From assembly GCF_019711375.1 (NCBI RefSeq), contig NZ_CP081295.1:186001-250000 (forward strand): a DNA stretch of 64,000 nt, written 5' to 3'. The position numbers were made by a program, and so were the translations under genes. Below the pieces are notes generated by a model. The model was not told the origin of the DNA, did not search any database, and saw only the letters and a program-made list of their open reading frames with translations. This DNA is from Qipengyuania aurantiaca (lineage in GTDB: Bacteria; Pseudomonadota; Alphaproteobacteria; Sphingomonadales; Sphingomonadaceae). Positions within the stretch are counted from its first letter, which is position 1. Each line of letters opens with the position of its first letter. Of the stretch, positions 38,033 to 47,459 are shown one piece after another.

Positions 38033-38455
38033 TCAGCCGACGATTTCGTTCTCGTCGAAGAAGAAGTCGATCTCGGTCTTGGCGTTTTCGTCGCTGTCCG
38101 AACCGTGGACCGAGTTGGCTTCGATCGATTCGGCATAGGTCTTGCGGATCGTACCTTCGTCGGCATCGGCCGGATTGGTGGCGCCCATCACGTCACGGTT
38201 GGCCTTTACGGCGTTTTCGCCTTCGAGGACCTGCACGACGACCGGACCCGAGATCATGAAGTCGACCAGTTCGCCGAAGAAGGGGCGTTCCTTGTGGACC
38301 GCGTAGAAGCCTTCAGCCTGCTCGCGGGTCATGTGGATGCGCTTCGAAGCGACGACGCGCAGGCCGGCGTCTTCGAGCATCTTGGTGACGGCGCCGGTCA
38401 GGTTGCGGCGGGTGGCATCGGGCTTGATGATCGAAAAGGTGCGGGTAACCGCCAT
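38033..38455 (-). CDS. ndk: Nucleoside diphosphate kinase
   Basis: Balances nucleoside triphosphates through a phosphohistidine. 140 residues, the active-site His is H117 in ANSVHGSDS, and the N-terminal [15 protein letters not shown] is diagnostic. AAGGAA is about 8 nt before the ATG. It is complete and single-copy here, with no operon partner. Confidence 0.98.
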   Translation of the reverse strand: MAVTRTFSIIKPDATRRNLTGAVTKMLEDAGLRVVASKRIHMTREQAEGFYAVHKERPFFGELVDFMISGPVVVQVLEGENAVKANRDVMGATNPADADEGTIRKTYAESIEANSVHGSDSDENAKTEIDFFFDENEIVG

Positions 38456-38538
38456 GATGTGTGTTCCTTGCGAATATATACTTGGGGGAGAGAGTTCTCG
38501 CGCGCGCCCCTAGCGCCGCGCGCGCGAAGGCACAAGAT

Positions 38539-39057
38539 TTAGTCGAAGCCGCGCGCGACGGACAATTGCCCCTCGGTCGTCTCCCCTACGCGCGTGACCT
38601 GCAAGGCGAAGCTGGCCCGCTCCACCATGTTCTCGCCGCCGAGCGTGGTGGTCTCGCCGCCGCTCACCTCGATATCGGGGGTGATCCCCGCCTCCTCGGC
38701 CTGCGCACGGTAGAAGGCGACAACCTTGTCGCGGGCATCGGGCGTGGTGAACTCCACCGTCACGAAGACGCCCTCGCCGCGATCGACCTGCGTCGTGTTG
38801 GTGATCGTCGCGCCGGGATAGGCTGTGAACGGCTCCGGAAAACGCGCCACGACATTCTCGCCCGCACGCATCTCGGTCACGATGCCTGCGGCATCCCGGT
38901 GGCTGGCGCTGACTTCGCCGCTCTCGGGGTCGATATCGTAGCTGCCGACCGGCTCGGCCGTTTCGGCAGCCTCGGCGGTTTCGCCGTCTTCATCGGCGTT
39001 CTGGCATGCGGACAGGACAAGTACGGGCAGTAGGAGGCAGGCAAGCGTGGATCTCAT
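38539..39057 (-). CDS. Putative lipoprotein (172 aa), unknown
   Basis: Signal MRSTLACLLLPVLVLSAC with lipobox LSAC (Cys18), then an acidic linker (about 19-40). A domain follows with strand-like segments (VFVTVEFTTPDARDKVVAFYRAQAEEAG, then TTTLGGENMVERASFALQVTRV). The segment around DKVVAFYRAQAEEAGI resembles small domains that sit on membranes in other lipoproteins, but I cannot name it. In-frame sequence upstream belongs to holC DNA and is not used. Confidence 0.75.
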   Translation of the reverse strand: MRSTLACLLLPVLVLSACQNADEDGETAEAAETAEPVGSYDIDPESGEVSASHRDAAGIVTEMRAGENVVARFPEPFTAYPGATITNTTQVDRGEGVFVTVEFTTPDARDKVVAFYRAQAEEAGITPDIEVSGGETTTLGGENMVERASFALQVTRVGETTEGQLSVARGFD

Positions 39058-39097
39058 GCCCAACCGACGGGCGAACGCGGTCCAAGTTCCTGAAAAT

Positions 39098-39538
39098 TCA
39101 ACGCCCTTCGCGCCAGCCGCCTTCGGGGGTCTGCTTGAAGATGCGGTTGTCGATGTCTTCGCGCGGATCGAGCTTGCGCCACAGGCCACGCGCGGCTTCG
39201 GTCGCCTCGGCGTCAAACAGGAGCATGGCACGATCGAACCGGGCCGCGTCCTCGCGCCATTGCCCATCGGCGAGGATCGCCATGCGCGCCTCGTTCGGCG
39301 CGGCGCAGGTATCGGAAATGAGGATGGGCTGGCGGGCGGCATGGGGGCCATCGGCCGGACCATGGGCTAGGAAGCTGCCCCCCCCTTGCTCCCACAAAGT
39401 CTTCGACAGACGCTCGCGAAGGCCCTCGTCGGCGGCCACCACCACCAGCCGCTCTCCGGCCTGCAGGACCTTGCGCGCCAGTTTCGCCACGGTGATGTCC
39501 ACCGGGTCCTTGCTCAACTGATAGAAATCGACGCGGAT
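39098..39538 (-). CDS. holC: DNA polymerase III chi subunit, probable ATC start
   Basis: HolC joins the clamp loader to SSB. The protein reads (I/M)RVDFYQLSKDPVDITVAKLA, which aligns with the standard HolC N-terminus MxVDFYxLxxDP. ARKVLQAGERLVVVAADEGLRERL and the later LWEQGGGSFLAHGPADGPHAARQPI are also typical. The codon where ATG is expected (39538-39536) is ATC, and GGGAG lies 8 nt before it. The only standard alternative, TTG at 39517, would drop seven conserved residues and has no ribosome site. I annotate the ATC start, with 146 residues; a sequencing error cannot be ruled out. The nearest upstream stop in frame is that of the DUF2256 gene. Confidence 0.78.
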   Translation of the reverse strand: MRVDFYQLSKDPVDITVAKLARKVLQAGERLVVVAADEGLRERLSKTLWEQGGGSFLAHGPADGPHAARQPILISDTCAAPNEARMAILADGQWREDAARFDRAMLLFDAEATEAARGLWRKLDPREDIDNRIFKQTPEGGWREGR

Positions 39539-39553
39539 TTGAGACTCTCCCGA

Positions 39554-39709
39554 CTAGTCCTGCTCACCGGACTTATTCCGCCGGCACCGTTCGGAGCAAT
39601 AGCGAACGTTGTCCCAGTCCCGCGCCCATTTCTTGCGCCAGGCGAAGCTGAGGCCGCAGGTTGCGCAGACCTTTGCTGGAAGGTCTGCCTTGCGCCTCAT
39701 CTTCGCCAT
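39554..39709 (-). CDS. DUF2256 zinc-finger-like protein (51 aa)
   Basis: Small protein beginning [20 protein letters not shown]. It has CxxC (Cys15, Cys18) and YCSERC (Cys38, Cys42) around [15 protein letters not shown], the DUF2256 pattern. The four cysteines should bind zinc. Function is unknown; homologues often lie beside cryptochrome/photolyase or DNA-metabolism genes. It lies between pepA (15 nt downstream of its end) and holC (16 nt upstream of the holC start). Confidence 0.85.
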   Translation of the reverse strand: MAKMRRKADLPAKVCATCGLSFAWRKKWARDWDNVRYCSERCRRNKSGEQD

Positions 39710-39724
39710 GACGCTGTAGTCCGG

Positions 39725-41182
39725 TCAGCCTTCCGCCGTGTCGGAGACGAGGCGGTCGATCAGGCGCACGCCGTAGCCCGTGGCGCCCTTGCCCCAGGTC
39801 CGCCCCGGCTTGTCCGACCAGGCCATGCCCGCGATGTCGACATGCGCCCAGGGCGTGCCGTCAGCAATGAAGCGTTGCAGGAACTGGGCCGCGGTGATCG
39901 AGCCGGCTGCCTTGCCGCCGATGTTCTTCATGTCGGCGATAGGGCTGTCGATCAGCTTGTCGTAAGCCTTGCCGATCGGCATCCGCCAGACCTTGTCGCC
40001 CACGGCTTCGCCCGCGTCGGCAAGATCCTTGGACAGCTGGTCGTCGTTTGAGAACAAGCCAGCATATTCATGGCCGAGCGAAATAATGATCGCGCCGGTC
40101 AGCGTGGCGAAATCGACGATCCGCTTCGGTTGGAATTCTTCCTGCGTCCAGTGAAGCGCATCGGCGAGGACGAGGCGGCCTTCGGCATCGGTGTTGAGGA
40201 TTTCGATGGTCTGCCCGCTCATGGAGGTCACCACATCGCCGGGACGCTGCGCGTTGCCGTCGGGCATGTTCTCGACGAGACCCATCACGCCCACGACATT
40301 GGCCTTGGCCTTGCGTTTCACCAGCGCGAGCATGCCGCCCGCCACGGCGCCGGCGCCGCCCATGTCCCACTTCATGTCTTCCATGCCGGGCCCCGGCTTG
40401 ATCGAGATGCCGCCGGTGTCGAAGGTCACGCCCTTGCCCACGAAAGCGGTCGGCGCTTCGCTGCCGCCCCCGTTCCAGCGGATGGCGAGGATGCGCGATT
40501 CGCGCGCAGAGCCCTGTCCGACGCCGAGCAGCGAGCCCATGCCGAGCTTTTCCATTTCGGCTTCGTCGAGCACGATCAGTTCGGCGCCCGTATCCTCGAA
40601 GCGTTCCTTGCAACGCGCCACGAAGCTTTCGGGGTAGATGATGTTGGCCGGTTCGGTGATCAGTTCGCGGGTGAACTCCACGCCCTCGGCAAGCGCGGCG
40701 GCATCGGCCCATGCGCCTTCGATACCTTCGGGCGCGCCGACGACAGTGATGCTTTCCAGCGTGACCTTCTGCTCGTCCTTCAGCTTGGTGCGATAGATGT
40801 CATAGCGCCAGTTGCGCAGGCGCAGACCGAGAAGGAGGTGGCTGGCTTCCTCTGCGGACAGGCTGCTTTCCGACAGATCGAGCACCATGTCCTTGTCGCC
40901 GGTCGACTGGAACTTGCCCGCGAGCGCGGCGCCTGCCTTTTCAAGGTTGGCAAGGCGCGCTTCGTCGTTGCGATCGCCCGCGCCTGCAATGGCCAGACGC
41001 GCGACCTGGCCGCCGTCTTCAACGAAGCCATCGAAGGTCTGGCCGGCGCTGCCCTTGAAGCGGGCGGCTTCGGCGCCTGCACGCATTGCGGCGTTGGTGG
41101 CGGCAGGAAGCTTGCCCTTGTCGACCACATGCGCAATGAGGCGCGCGCCTTGCGGGCGGGACTGGCTGAACTGGATGTGCAT
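39725..41182 (-). CDS. pepA: Leucyl aminopeptidase (M17)
   Basis: Cytosolic, two-metal aminopeptidase that removes N-terminal residues from peptides. 485 residues. The C-terminal catalytic domain has the metal-binding VGKGVTFDTGG (Lys near 246), DMGGAGAVAG and the signature NTDAEGRLVL (about residue 327). The N-terminal domain is present. The start at 41182 has GGGAGA upstream; longer in-frame sequence is antisense to lptD. Divergent from lptD. Confidence 0.96.
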   Translation of the reverse strand: MHIQFSQSRPQGARLIAHVVDKGKLPAATNAAMRAGAEAARFKGSAGQTFDGFVEDGGQVARLAIAGAGDRNDEARLANLEKAGAALAGKFQSTGDKDMVLDLSESSLSAEEASHLLLGLRLRNWRYDIYRTKLKDEQKVTLESITVVGAPEGIEGAWADAAALAEGVEFTRELITEPANIIYPESFVARCKERFEDTGAELIVLDEAEMEKLGMGSLLGVGQGSARESRILAIRWNGGGSEAPTAFVGKGVTFDTGGISIKPGPGMEDMKWDMGGAGAVAGGMLALVKRKAKANVVGVMGLVENMPDGNAQRPGDVVTSMSGQTIEILNTDAEGRLVLADALHWTQEEFQPKRIVDFATLTGAIIISLGHEYAGLFSNDDQLSKDLADAGEAVGDKVWRMPIGKAYDKLIDSPIADMKNIGGKAAGSITAAQFLQRFIADGTPWAHVDIAGMAWSDKPGRTWGKGATGYGVRLIDRLVSDTAEG

Positions 41183-41282
41183 GGATTCTCCCGAATTTCT
41201 CGATGACCGGAGCGCGCCCAAATCGTGGGCAGGCCGGATGAACGCGATTGCGATTAGGCGTGGCCGGTGCGATAGGCAAGCC

Positions 41283-43655
41283 ATGCACCCGGGACGGGCC
41301 AGATATGCCAGCACCATAGCGCAGCTCCTCGGCACGGGGTGTGCGGCGCTTGCCTTGGTCTGCGCCGCACCCGCTTGGGCACAGGATGGCGCGGCAACCG
41401 GGGCCGGAACAACCGAGCAGCCCGAGGGCGAAGACCCGAGCGACCTGCCCGCTCCCAGCGAAGCGGTGATGGAGCAGCGCGAGGACGAGGTTCTCGTCTC
41501 CGACGAAACCGACATTCCCCCGCCGCCACCCGAATTTAACGAGGCGGGCGAGAGGCAAATCGCCTTTGCCGCCGACATTTTGAGTTACGATTCCGAAGCC
41601 GAGGTCACCACCGCCGAAGGCAATGTCGTCCTGCGCTCGGGCGACCGGTCGCTGCGCGCCGATTCGGTCAGCTGGAGCGAGCGGACCGGCGTTATCGTCG
41701 CCAGCGGCAACGTCCGCTTCGTCGACGAGGACGGCAACCAGCTCTACACCGAACGTGTCGAACTGACTGACCAGTTCGAGGCCGGTGCGATGGAAGACCT
41801 GCTGCTTGCCTTGCGGCAGGGCGGCCGCCTCGCCGCCAATCGCGGCGTGCGAGAGAGCGACGGCACGATCCTGCTCGAACAGGCCGCCTACAGCGCCTGC
41901 GCGGTGACCACGCCCGCTGGCTGCGACAAGGACCCGAGCTGGCGCATCACCGCCGACCGCGTGACCTACGATCCTGCCGAAGCCAAGGTGAAGTTCCAGG
42001 GCGCCTATCTCGAGCTGTTCGGCGCGCGCATCGTTCCGTTGCCCGGCCTCTCTGTCCGCACCGATGACGGCGGCGTTTCCGGCTTTCTCGTGCCGGACAT
42101 CCGCGTCTCGGAAAGCAACGGGCTCGAAGTATCGGGCAGCTATTACCTGCGCATGGCGGACAACAAGGACCTGACGCTGTCCGCCTATCTGTTCTCCAAG
42201 ACCACGCCGATGGTTTCGGGGCAGTGGCGACACCTGACCGACAAGGGCGCGTACCAAATTACGGGCTACGCCACCCACAGCCGCCGCATTTCCGATTTCA
42301 CCGGCCTTACGAACAATTCCGAAGCCGATCCACGCGGCTATCTGTTCGCCAACGGCCGCTTCCAGTTCACACCCGAATGGAGCCTGACGGGATCGGTCCG
42401 GCTCGCGAGCGACAAGACCTTCCTGCGGCGCTACGACATCAGCCGCGACGACCGCCTGCGTTCGATGGTCGACCTCGAACGCATCGACCGCACGTCCTAC
42501 CTTTCCATCGCCGGCTGGGCGACGCAGACGCTGCGGCTCAACCAGGACCAGAACCAGGTTCCGGTTGCGCTGCCGGTGGTTGACTGGCGGCGAAGGCTCG
42601 ACGATCCGCTGGCCGGCGGACAGGTCGAACTGCAGCTCAACAGTCTCGCCATCATCCGCAAGCTTGGGCAGGAAACCGAGCGCGCCTTCGCCAAGGCGGA
42701 ATGGAGCCGTCGCACCATCACCGGCCTTGGCCAAATGGTTACGCTGACCGGCCTGTTGCGCGGCGACATCTACCACTCGGACGGCAACGAGTTCAACGAA
42801 ACCGCCGCCTATCGCGGCAATCCGGGGTGGGAAACGCGCGGCGTGGCGCTGGGCGCGATCGATGTCGAATGGCCACTGGTCGGCGAAATCTTCGGGGGCG
42901 AGCAGGTCCTGACCCCGCGTGCGCAACTGGTGGTGACGCCGGATATAAAGAACCTCGCCATTCCCAACGAGGACGCTCGGGCCATCGACCTCGAGGATTC
43001 CAACCTCTTCGCGCTGAACCGCTTCCCCGGCTACGACCGGATCGAGGACGGGGCGCGGGTGACCTACGGCTTCGATTACAAGCTGCGCCGCCCGGGCTGG
43101 GAATTCTTCACCACGCTCGGCCAGTCCTACCGGCTCGACAACGACCGCGACATCCTGCCCGACGGCACGGGCCTGTCCGAAAAGGTGAGCGATTTCGTCG
43201 GTCGTACCGAAATCCGTTATCGCGATTTCCTCAAGCTCGCGCACCGTTACCGGCTCGACAAGGACAACTTTGCCGTGCGCCGCAACGAGTTCGATGCGAC
43301 CATCGGGTCCAGCCGCACCTATGCCGAAATCGGCTATCTGCGGCTCAACCGAAACATCACGAGCGTCGAAGATCTCCAGGACCGCGAAGAATTGCGCGCT
43401 GCTGTCCGCGTGGCCTTTGCCGATTACTGGTCGGTTTTCGGCTCTGGCGTCTTCAACCTCACCGACCGCGAGGAAGACCCCACCCTGTCGAGCGACGGCT
43501 TCCAGCCGATCCGCACGCGGCTTGGCGTTGCCTATCAGGACGACTGCCTCGAAATGGGCGCGACCTGGCGGCGCGATTACCTCTCCGCAGGCGACGCGAG
43601 GCGGGGCGACACCTTCCAGCTGTACTTCAGCCTGAAGAATCTGGGATTTCGCTAA
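41283..43655 (+). CDS. lptD: LPS assembly protein LptD
   Basis: Outer-membrane beta-barrel that inserts LPS into the outer leaflet with LptE. 790 residues from MHPGRARYASTIAQLLGTGC; the signal ends at AAPAWAQD. An OstA/LptA-like beta-jellyroll lies at about residues 85-200 (DILSYDSEAEVTTAEGNVVL and further). The long LptD barrel follows and ends in LYFSLKNLGFR with a terminal aromatic-Arg typical of barrel proteins. AGGCAAGCC precedes 41283; an in-frame ATG at 41238 is possible. It heads the lptD-surA-pdxA-rsmA operon. Confidence 0.94.
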   Translation: MHPGRARYASTIAQLLGTGCAALALVCAAPAWAQDGAATGAGTTEQPEGEDPSDLPAPSEAVMEQREDEVLVSDETDIPPPPPEFNEAGERQIAFAADILSYDSEAEVTTAEGNVVLRSGDRSLRADSVSWSERTGVIVASGNVRFVDEDGNQLYTERVELTDQFEAGAMEDLLLALRQGGRLAANRGVRESDGTILLEQAAYSACAVTTPAGCDKDPSWRITADRVTYDPAEAKVKFQGAYLELFGARIVPLPGLSVRTDDGGVSGFLVPDIRVSESNGLEVSGSYYLRMADNKDLTLSAYLFSKTTPMVSGQWRHLTDKGAYQITGYATHSRRISDFTGLTNNSEADPRGYLFANGRFQFTPEWSLTGSVRLASDKTFLRRYDISRDDRLRSMVDLERIDRTSYLSIAGWATQTLRLNQDQNQVPVALPVVDWRRRLDDPLAGGQVELQLNSLAIIRKLGQETERAFAKAEWSRRTITGLGQMVTLTGLLRGDIYHSDGNEFNETAAYRGNPGWETRGVALGAIDVEWPLVGEIFGGEQVLTPRAQLVVTPDIKNLAIPNEDARAIDLEDSNLFALNRFPGYDRIEDGARVTYGFDYKLRRPGWEFFTTLGQSYRLDNDRDILPDGTGLSEKVSDFVGRTEIRYRDFLKLAHRYRLDKDNFAVRRNEFDATIGSSRTYAEIGYLRLNRNITSVEDLQDREELRAAVRVAFADYWSVFGSGVFNLTDREEDPTLSSDGFQPIRTRLGVAYQDDCLEMGATWRRDYLSAGDARRGDTFQLYFSLKNLGFR

Positions 43656-43782
43656 GGGGGGCGTGTTGGCAGCGCGGTCCAAACGCGCTATCCGCCCCGG
43701 CGCAATCAGCTACGGTTAAGCCTGAGGGGGCCACACCGCAGCCTATCCGGGCGCCACAAGCGCGCCGCAAGGGAATACAAGC

Positions 43783-45129
43783 GTGAACGCACATATCGCA
43801 TCGAAATTGCTGGGACTTTCCGCGGCCATCGGTCTTGCCGCCGCCGCTCACACCGGCGCGCTGGCGCAAGGCGCCGCTCCGGCTGCCAACCCGCTCGGCC
43901 TCCCCGAAGCGCCCACCATGCTCGCCAAGCCCGACCCCAACGTGCGCAAGGCAACAGCGGTGGTGAACGGCTACGTCATTACCGGTACCGATCTCGACCA
44001 GCGCGTTGCGCTCATCGTCAGCGCGAACCAGACCGAGCTGTCTGCCGAGGAAATGCAGCGCGTGCGCGCGCAGGTCCTGCGCAATCTGATCGACGAAACC
44101 CTGCAGATCCAAGCGGCCGAAGCCGAGGAAATCGTCATTGAGGATGCCGAGGTAAACCAGACCTTTGCCCGCGTCGCGGCGCAGAACAACCAGCGCCCCG
44201 AAGACATGGAAGCGTTCCTTGGCCAGATCGGTTCGTCTTCGGCTTCGCTCAAGCGCCAGATCCGGGGCGAACTCGCGTGGCAGCGCCTGCTGCGCCAGAA
44301 GGTCTCCTTTTTCGTCAACGTGAGCGCCGAAGAAGTGAACGAGCTGATGGAGCGTCTCGAGGCGTCCAAGGGCACTGACGAATACTGGCTGTGGGAAATC
44401 TTCCTCTCGGCCACCTCCGAGAACGAAGCGGCGGTCGAGGCGAACGCCGCCAAGATCATGGAACAGCTGCGCCAGGGCGGCAGCTTCCAGGCCTACGCGC
44501 GCCAATTCTCCGAAGCGTCCACCGCGGCTGTCGGCGGTGACCTCGACTGGATCTACCTTGCCCAGCTCGGCGATCCGCAGCTCGAAACCGTGGTCGGCCA
44601 GATGGAAGCCGGTCAGCTGGTCGGTCCGATCAAAATTCCGGGCGGCTATTGGATCGTCTACCTGCGCGACAAACGGCAGGTGCTGATGGCCGATCCGCGT
44701 GACGCCATGCTGAGCCTCAAGCAAATCCAGATTGGGTTTGATCCGGCCGCTTCGAACGAGGAAAACCAGGCGAAGCTCCAGGCTTTCCTCGAAGGCGTTC
44801 AGTCCATGCGCGGCTGCGGCAGCGCCAACGACATTGCATCCACGCTTGGCGCGAACGTGGTCGACAACGACCAGATCCGCGCGCGCGCGCTTCCCGAGGC
44901 CCTTCAGAACACCATCCTGCAGCTGCAGGTCGGCGAGGCCACCCCGCCCTTCGGTTCGCTGGAAGAAGGCGTTCGGGTTCTCATGCTCTGCGGTCGTGAC
45001 GATCCGGAAAGCAGCGAGGGCCCGAACTTCGACGAGCTGATGGCGCAGATCGAGGACGAGCGCATCAACAAGGCCGCCCAGCGTTACCTGCGCGACCTGC
45101 GCAACGACGCCTACATCGAATACAATTGA
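43783..45129 (+). CDS. surA: Periplasmic chaperone / peptidyl-prolyl isomerase SurA
   Basis: Escorts outer-membrane proteins such as LptD to the BAM complex. 448 residues, GTG start with AAGGGA before it, signal MNAHIASKLLGLSAAIGLAA ending near ALAQ. The SurA N-domain (VVNGYVITGTDLDQRVALIV) and one parvulin-type domain (about residues 190-300, FSEASTAAVGGDLDWIYLAQL) are clear. A second parvulin-like segment is degenerate. It lies 127 nt after lptD and overlaps pdxA by 4 nt. Confidence 0.93.
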   Translation: MNAHIASKLLGLSAAIGLAAAAHTGALAQGAAPAANPLGLPEAPTMLAKPDPNVRKATAVVNGYVITGTDLDQRVALIVSANQTELSAEEMQRVRAQVLRNLIDETLQIQAAEAEEIVIEDAEVNQTFARVAAQNNQRPEDMEAFLGQIGSSSASLKRQIRGELAWQRLLRQKVSFFVNVSAEEVNELMERLEASKGTDEYWLWEIFLSATSENEAAVEANAAKIMEQLRQGGSFQAYARQFSEASTAAVGGDLDWIYLAQLGDPQLETVVGQMEAGQLVGPIKIPGGYWIVYLRDKRQVLMADPRDAMLSLKQIQIGFDPAASNEENQAKLQAFLEGVQSMRGCGSANDIASTLGANVVDNDQIRARALPEALQNTILQLQVGEATPPFGSLEEGVRVLMLCGRDDPESSEGPNFDELMAQIEDERINKAAQRYLRDLRNDAYIEYN

Positions 45130-46136
45130 GCACCCCGCTTCCCCTCGCCGTCTCGCTTGGCGATCCGGCGGGAATCGGGCCGGAACTGATTGCGGAAAGT
45201 TGGGCGCAGCGCGAAGAGCGCGCTGTGCCCGCTTTCTTCGTGGTCGGCGGTGCACAGGTGCTGGCCGCAGCCGTCCTGACGCGCGCCTTGCGGGTCCCTG
45301 TCGAACGGATCGACCGACCGGAGCAGGCGCTCGAGGTTTGGGACCACGCCCTTCCCGTGCTCGGCGCGGACGATGCAGATTACACGCCCGGCAAGCCTGA
45401 AGAAAGCGGAGCGCGGCTGGCGCTCTATTCGCTGGTCGAGGCTACCAGCCGCGCCGCCATGGGCGAGGCTCGCGGCCTCGTCACCGCGCCCATCGCCAAG
45501 AGCCACCTTGCGCAGGCCGGATTCACCCAGCCCGGCCAGACCGAATTCCTCGCCGACGCCTTCGGGCGCCCGCGCGAGGATGCGGTCATGATGTTGGCTG
45601 GTCCGAACCTGCGCGCGGTCCCGCTCACCGTGCATTGCGCGCTTTCGGAAGTGCCCGAGCTGATCACCAAGGACCTCATCCTCCATCGCGCCCGGATCGT
45701 GCACGAGGCGCTGAGGCAGGATTTCGGCATCGAGAAGCCCCGCATCGCGGTCTGCGGCCTCAACCCCCATGCGGGCGAGGACGGCCGCTTCGGCGACGAA
45801 GAGCAATTCGTGATCGGCCCTGCCGTCGCCGAGCTGGAAAAGGAAGGCCTCGACATCACGGGCCCGCATCCCGGCGATGCACTGTTCACCCCGCGCGCGC
45901 GCAAGGCCTATGACGCGGCCATCGCCATGTATCACGATCAGGCGCTGATCCCGCTCAAGGCGCTGGATTTCGACGAAGGTGTAAACGTCACGCTGGGCCT
46001 GCCCATCGTGCGTACCAGCCCCGACCACGGGACTGCCTTCGATATTGCCGGCAAGGGCAAGGCCGATCCCGGTGCTATGATCGCCGCACTCAAACTTGCC
46101 AGCGAGATGGCCGACCGGCGCGCCGCCAATGGCTGA
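45126..46136 (+). CDS. pdxA: 4-hydroxythreonine-4-phosphate dehydrogenase
   Basis: Pyridoxal phosphate synthesis, DXP-dependent route. The 336 residues start at TTG (TTGA overlap with surA). MSTPLPLAVSLGDPAGIGPE and the metal-binding His residues in VHCALSEV, LNPHAGEDGRF and AMYHDQALIPLK are as in the family. The order surA-pdxA-rsmA is conserved in many proteobacteria. Confidence 0.97.
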   Translation: MSTPLPLAVSLGDPAGIGPELIAESWAQREERAVPAFFVVGGAQVLAAAVLTRALRVPVERIDRPEQALEVWDHALPVLGADDADYTPGKPEESGARLALYSLVEATSRAAMGEARGLVTAPIAKSHLAQAGFTQPGQTEFLADAFGRPREDAVMMLAGPNLRAVPLTVHCALSEVPELITKDLILHRARIVHEALRQDFGIEKPRIAVCGLNPHAGEDGRFGDEEQFVIGPAVAELEKEGLDITGPHPGDALFTPRARKAYDAAIAMYHDQALIPLKALDFDEGVNVTLGLPIVRTSPDHGTAFDIAGKGKADPGAMIAALKLASEMADRRAANG

Positions 46137-46953
46137 CCTTCCCCCCTTACGCGAAGTCATCGCACGCCACGGACTTTCCGCCAGCAAGGCGCTGGGGCAG
46201 AACTTCCTCTTCGACCAGCAATTGCTCGACCGGATCGCGGCGCTGCCCGGTCCGTTCGCCGGAAGGCGCGTGCTCGAAATAGGGCCGGGCCCGGGAGGCC
46301 TGACCCGCGCGCTCCTGAAGGCGGGCGCCGAAGTCACCGCCATCGAAATGGACGAGCGCTGCCTGCCTGCCCTCGCCGAACTGGGCGAGGCCTTTCCCGG
46401 CAAGCTCGAAGTGATCCGCGGCGACGCGCTCAAACTGGACCATAACGCGATCATGGGCGGCGAGCCTTACGCCATCCTCTCCAACCTTCCCTACAACGTC
46501 GGGACGGCACTGTTCACGCGCTGGATGGGGGGCGAGGAATGGCCGCCGCTCTGGACCTCGCTCACGCTGATGTTCCAGCAGGAAGTCGCCCAGCGGATCG
46601 TCGCCAAGCCCGGCACCTCGGCTTACGGACGGCTGGCCGTGCTTGCTCAGTGGCGCGCGCAGTCGAAGCTGGCGATGAAGGTCCATCGCAGCGCCTTCAC
46701 CCCGCCGCCCAAGGTGATGAGCGCCATCGTCCATGTCGAACCGGCCGCAATGCCGGAAGGCGTGTCGGCCAAGGTCCTCGAGCGCCTCACCGAAGCCGCC
46801 TTCGGTCAGCGCCGCAAGATGCTGCGCCAGAGTTTGAAGGGCGTGGCCGGCGCGGTCGACACGCTCGAAAGCCTCGGCATCGATTCGCAACGGCGTGCAG
46901 AGACGCTTTCGGTCGAGGAATTCGAGAATGTCGCGAGGGCGCTAAGCCAGTAA
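46129..46953 (+). CDS. rsmA: 16S rRNA adenine dimethyltransferase (KsgA)
   Basis: Dimethylates A1518 and A1519 of 16S rRNA (E. coli numbering) late in 30S assembly. 274 residues with GQNFLFD (23-29), the SAM motif LEIGPGPGGLT (about 46-56) and the catalytic NLPYNVG. The ATG at 46129 lies 8 nt inside pdxA, so the two are coupled. Last gene of the lptD operon. Confidence 0.97.
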   Translation: MADLPPLREVIARHGLSASKALGQNFLFDQQLLDRIAALPGPFAGRRVLEIGPGPGGLTRALLKAGAEVTAIEMDERCLPALAELGEAFPGKLEVIRGDALKLDHNAIMGGEPYAILSNLPYNVGTALFTRWMGGEEWPPLWTSLTLMFQQEVAQRIVAKPGTSAYGRLAVLAQWRAQSKLAMKVHRSAFTPPPKVMSAIVHVEPAAMPEGVSAKVLERLTEAAFGQRRKMLRQSLKGVAGAVDTLESLGIDSQRRAETLSVEEFENVARALSQ

Positions 46954-46989
46954 GTTCTCGGTCGGAAAGCATCTGGGGGGGATGAGGTC

Positions 46990-47412
46990 ATGGGAGCAAC
47001 TGTAGGAAAAACTCGGACAATCGCAGCAATCGCTATCGCGGTGGCTTTGCTATCGGCTTGCAGCCAGCCCGACGACGACTTCCATTCCTTCACGCCCGAC
47101 CCGGAGCGCATGCATCCCCCGGTGTCCGATACAAACGCCCCCACCATCTCCGAACTGGAAGCGCAAGGCTTCAAGCGGACCCTTTGGGATGCCGATCACT
47201 ACGCCTGCGCCGCCGATTGCGATGCAATCCATTACTACGCCTTCTATCTAGGCCGGGCGACTCCCGACGAGCTGTGTCCCCAGTGGCGAGACGAGAGGCT
47301 GGGCGGCTTGGCCGCTTGCCGTGAGATGCTGATGGACGCATCGCAATATGTCTGTCCGGCTACGCGCGATCAGTTCGACGATGACAATTGGACGTGCCGA
47401 CCGCTGGACTAG
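46990..47412 (+). CDS. Putative lipoprotein (140 aa), unknown
   Basis: Signal MGATVGKTRTIAAIAIAVAL, lipobox LLSAC, then a domain with several cysteines (YACAADCDAIHYY, LCPQW, AACREM, YVCPATRDQ, WTCRPLD) that could form disulfides. There is no known family that I recognise. GGGGGG lies before ATGAGGTCATG, so an out-of-frame upstream ATG might compete. It follows rsmA by 36 nt. Confidence 0.7.
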   Translation: MGATVGKTRTIAAIAIAVALLSACSQPDDDFHSFTPDPERMHPPVSDTNAPTISELEAQGFKRTLWDADHYACAADCDAIHYYAFYLGRATPDELCPQWRDERLGGLAACREMLMDASQYVCPATRDQFDDDNWTCRPLD

Positions 47413-47459
47413 GCTTGCCCAGCTCCGAAGCTCTTTAAATGAGGGACGTCACCCGCGCG

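Noticed and set aside
41019..43682. An 887-codon reverse frame opposite lptD
   Set aside because: Antisense to lptD throughout and overlapping pepA; composition typical of a shadow frame.
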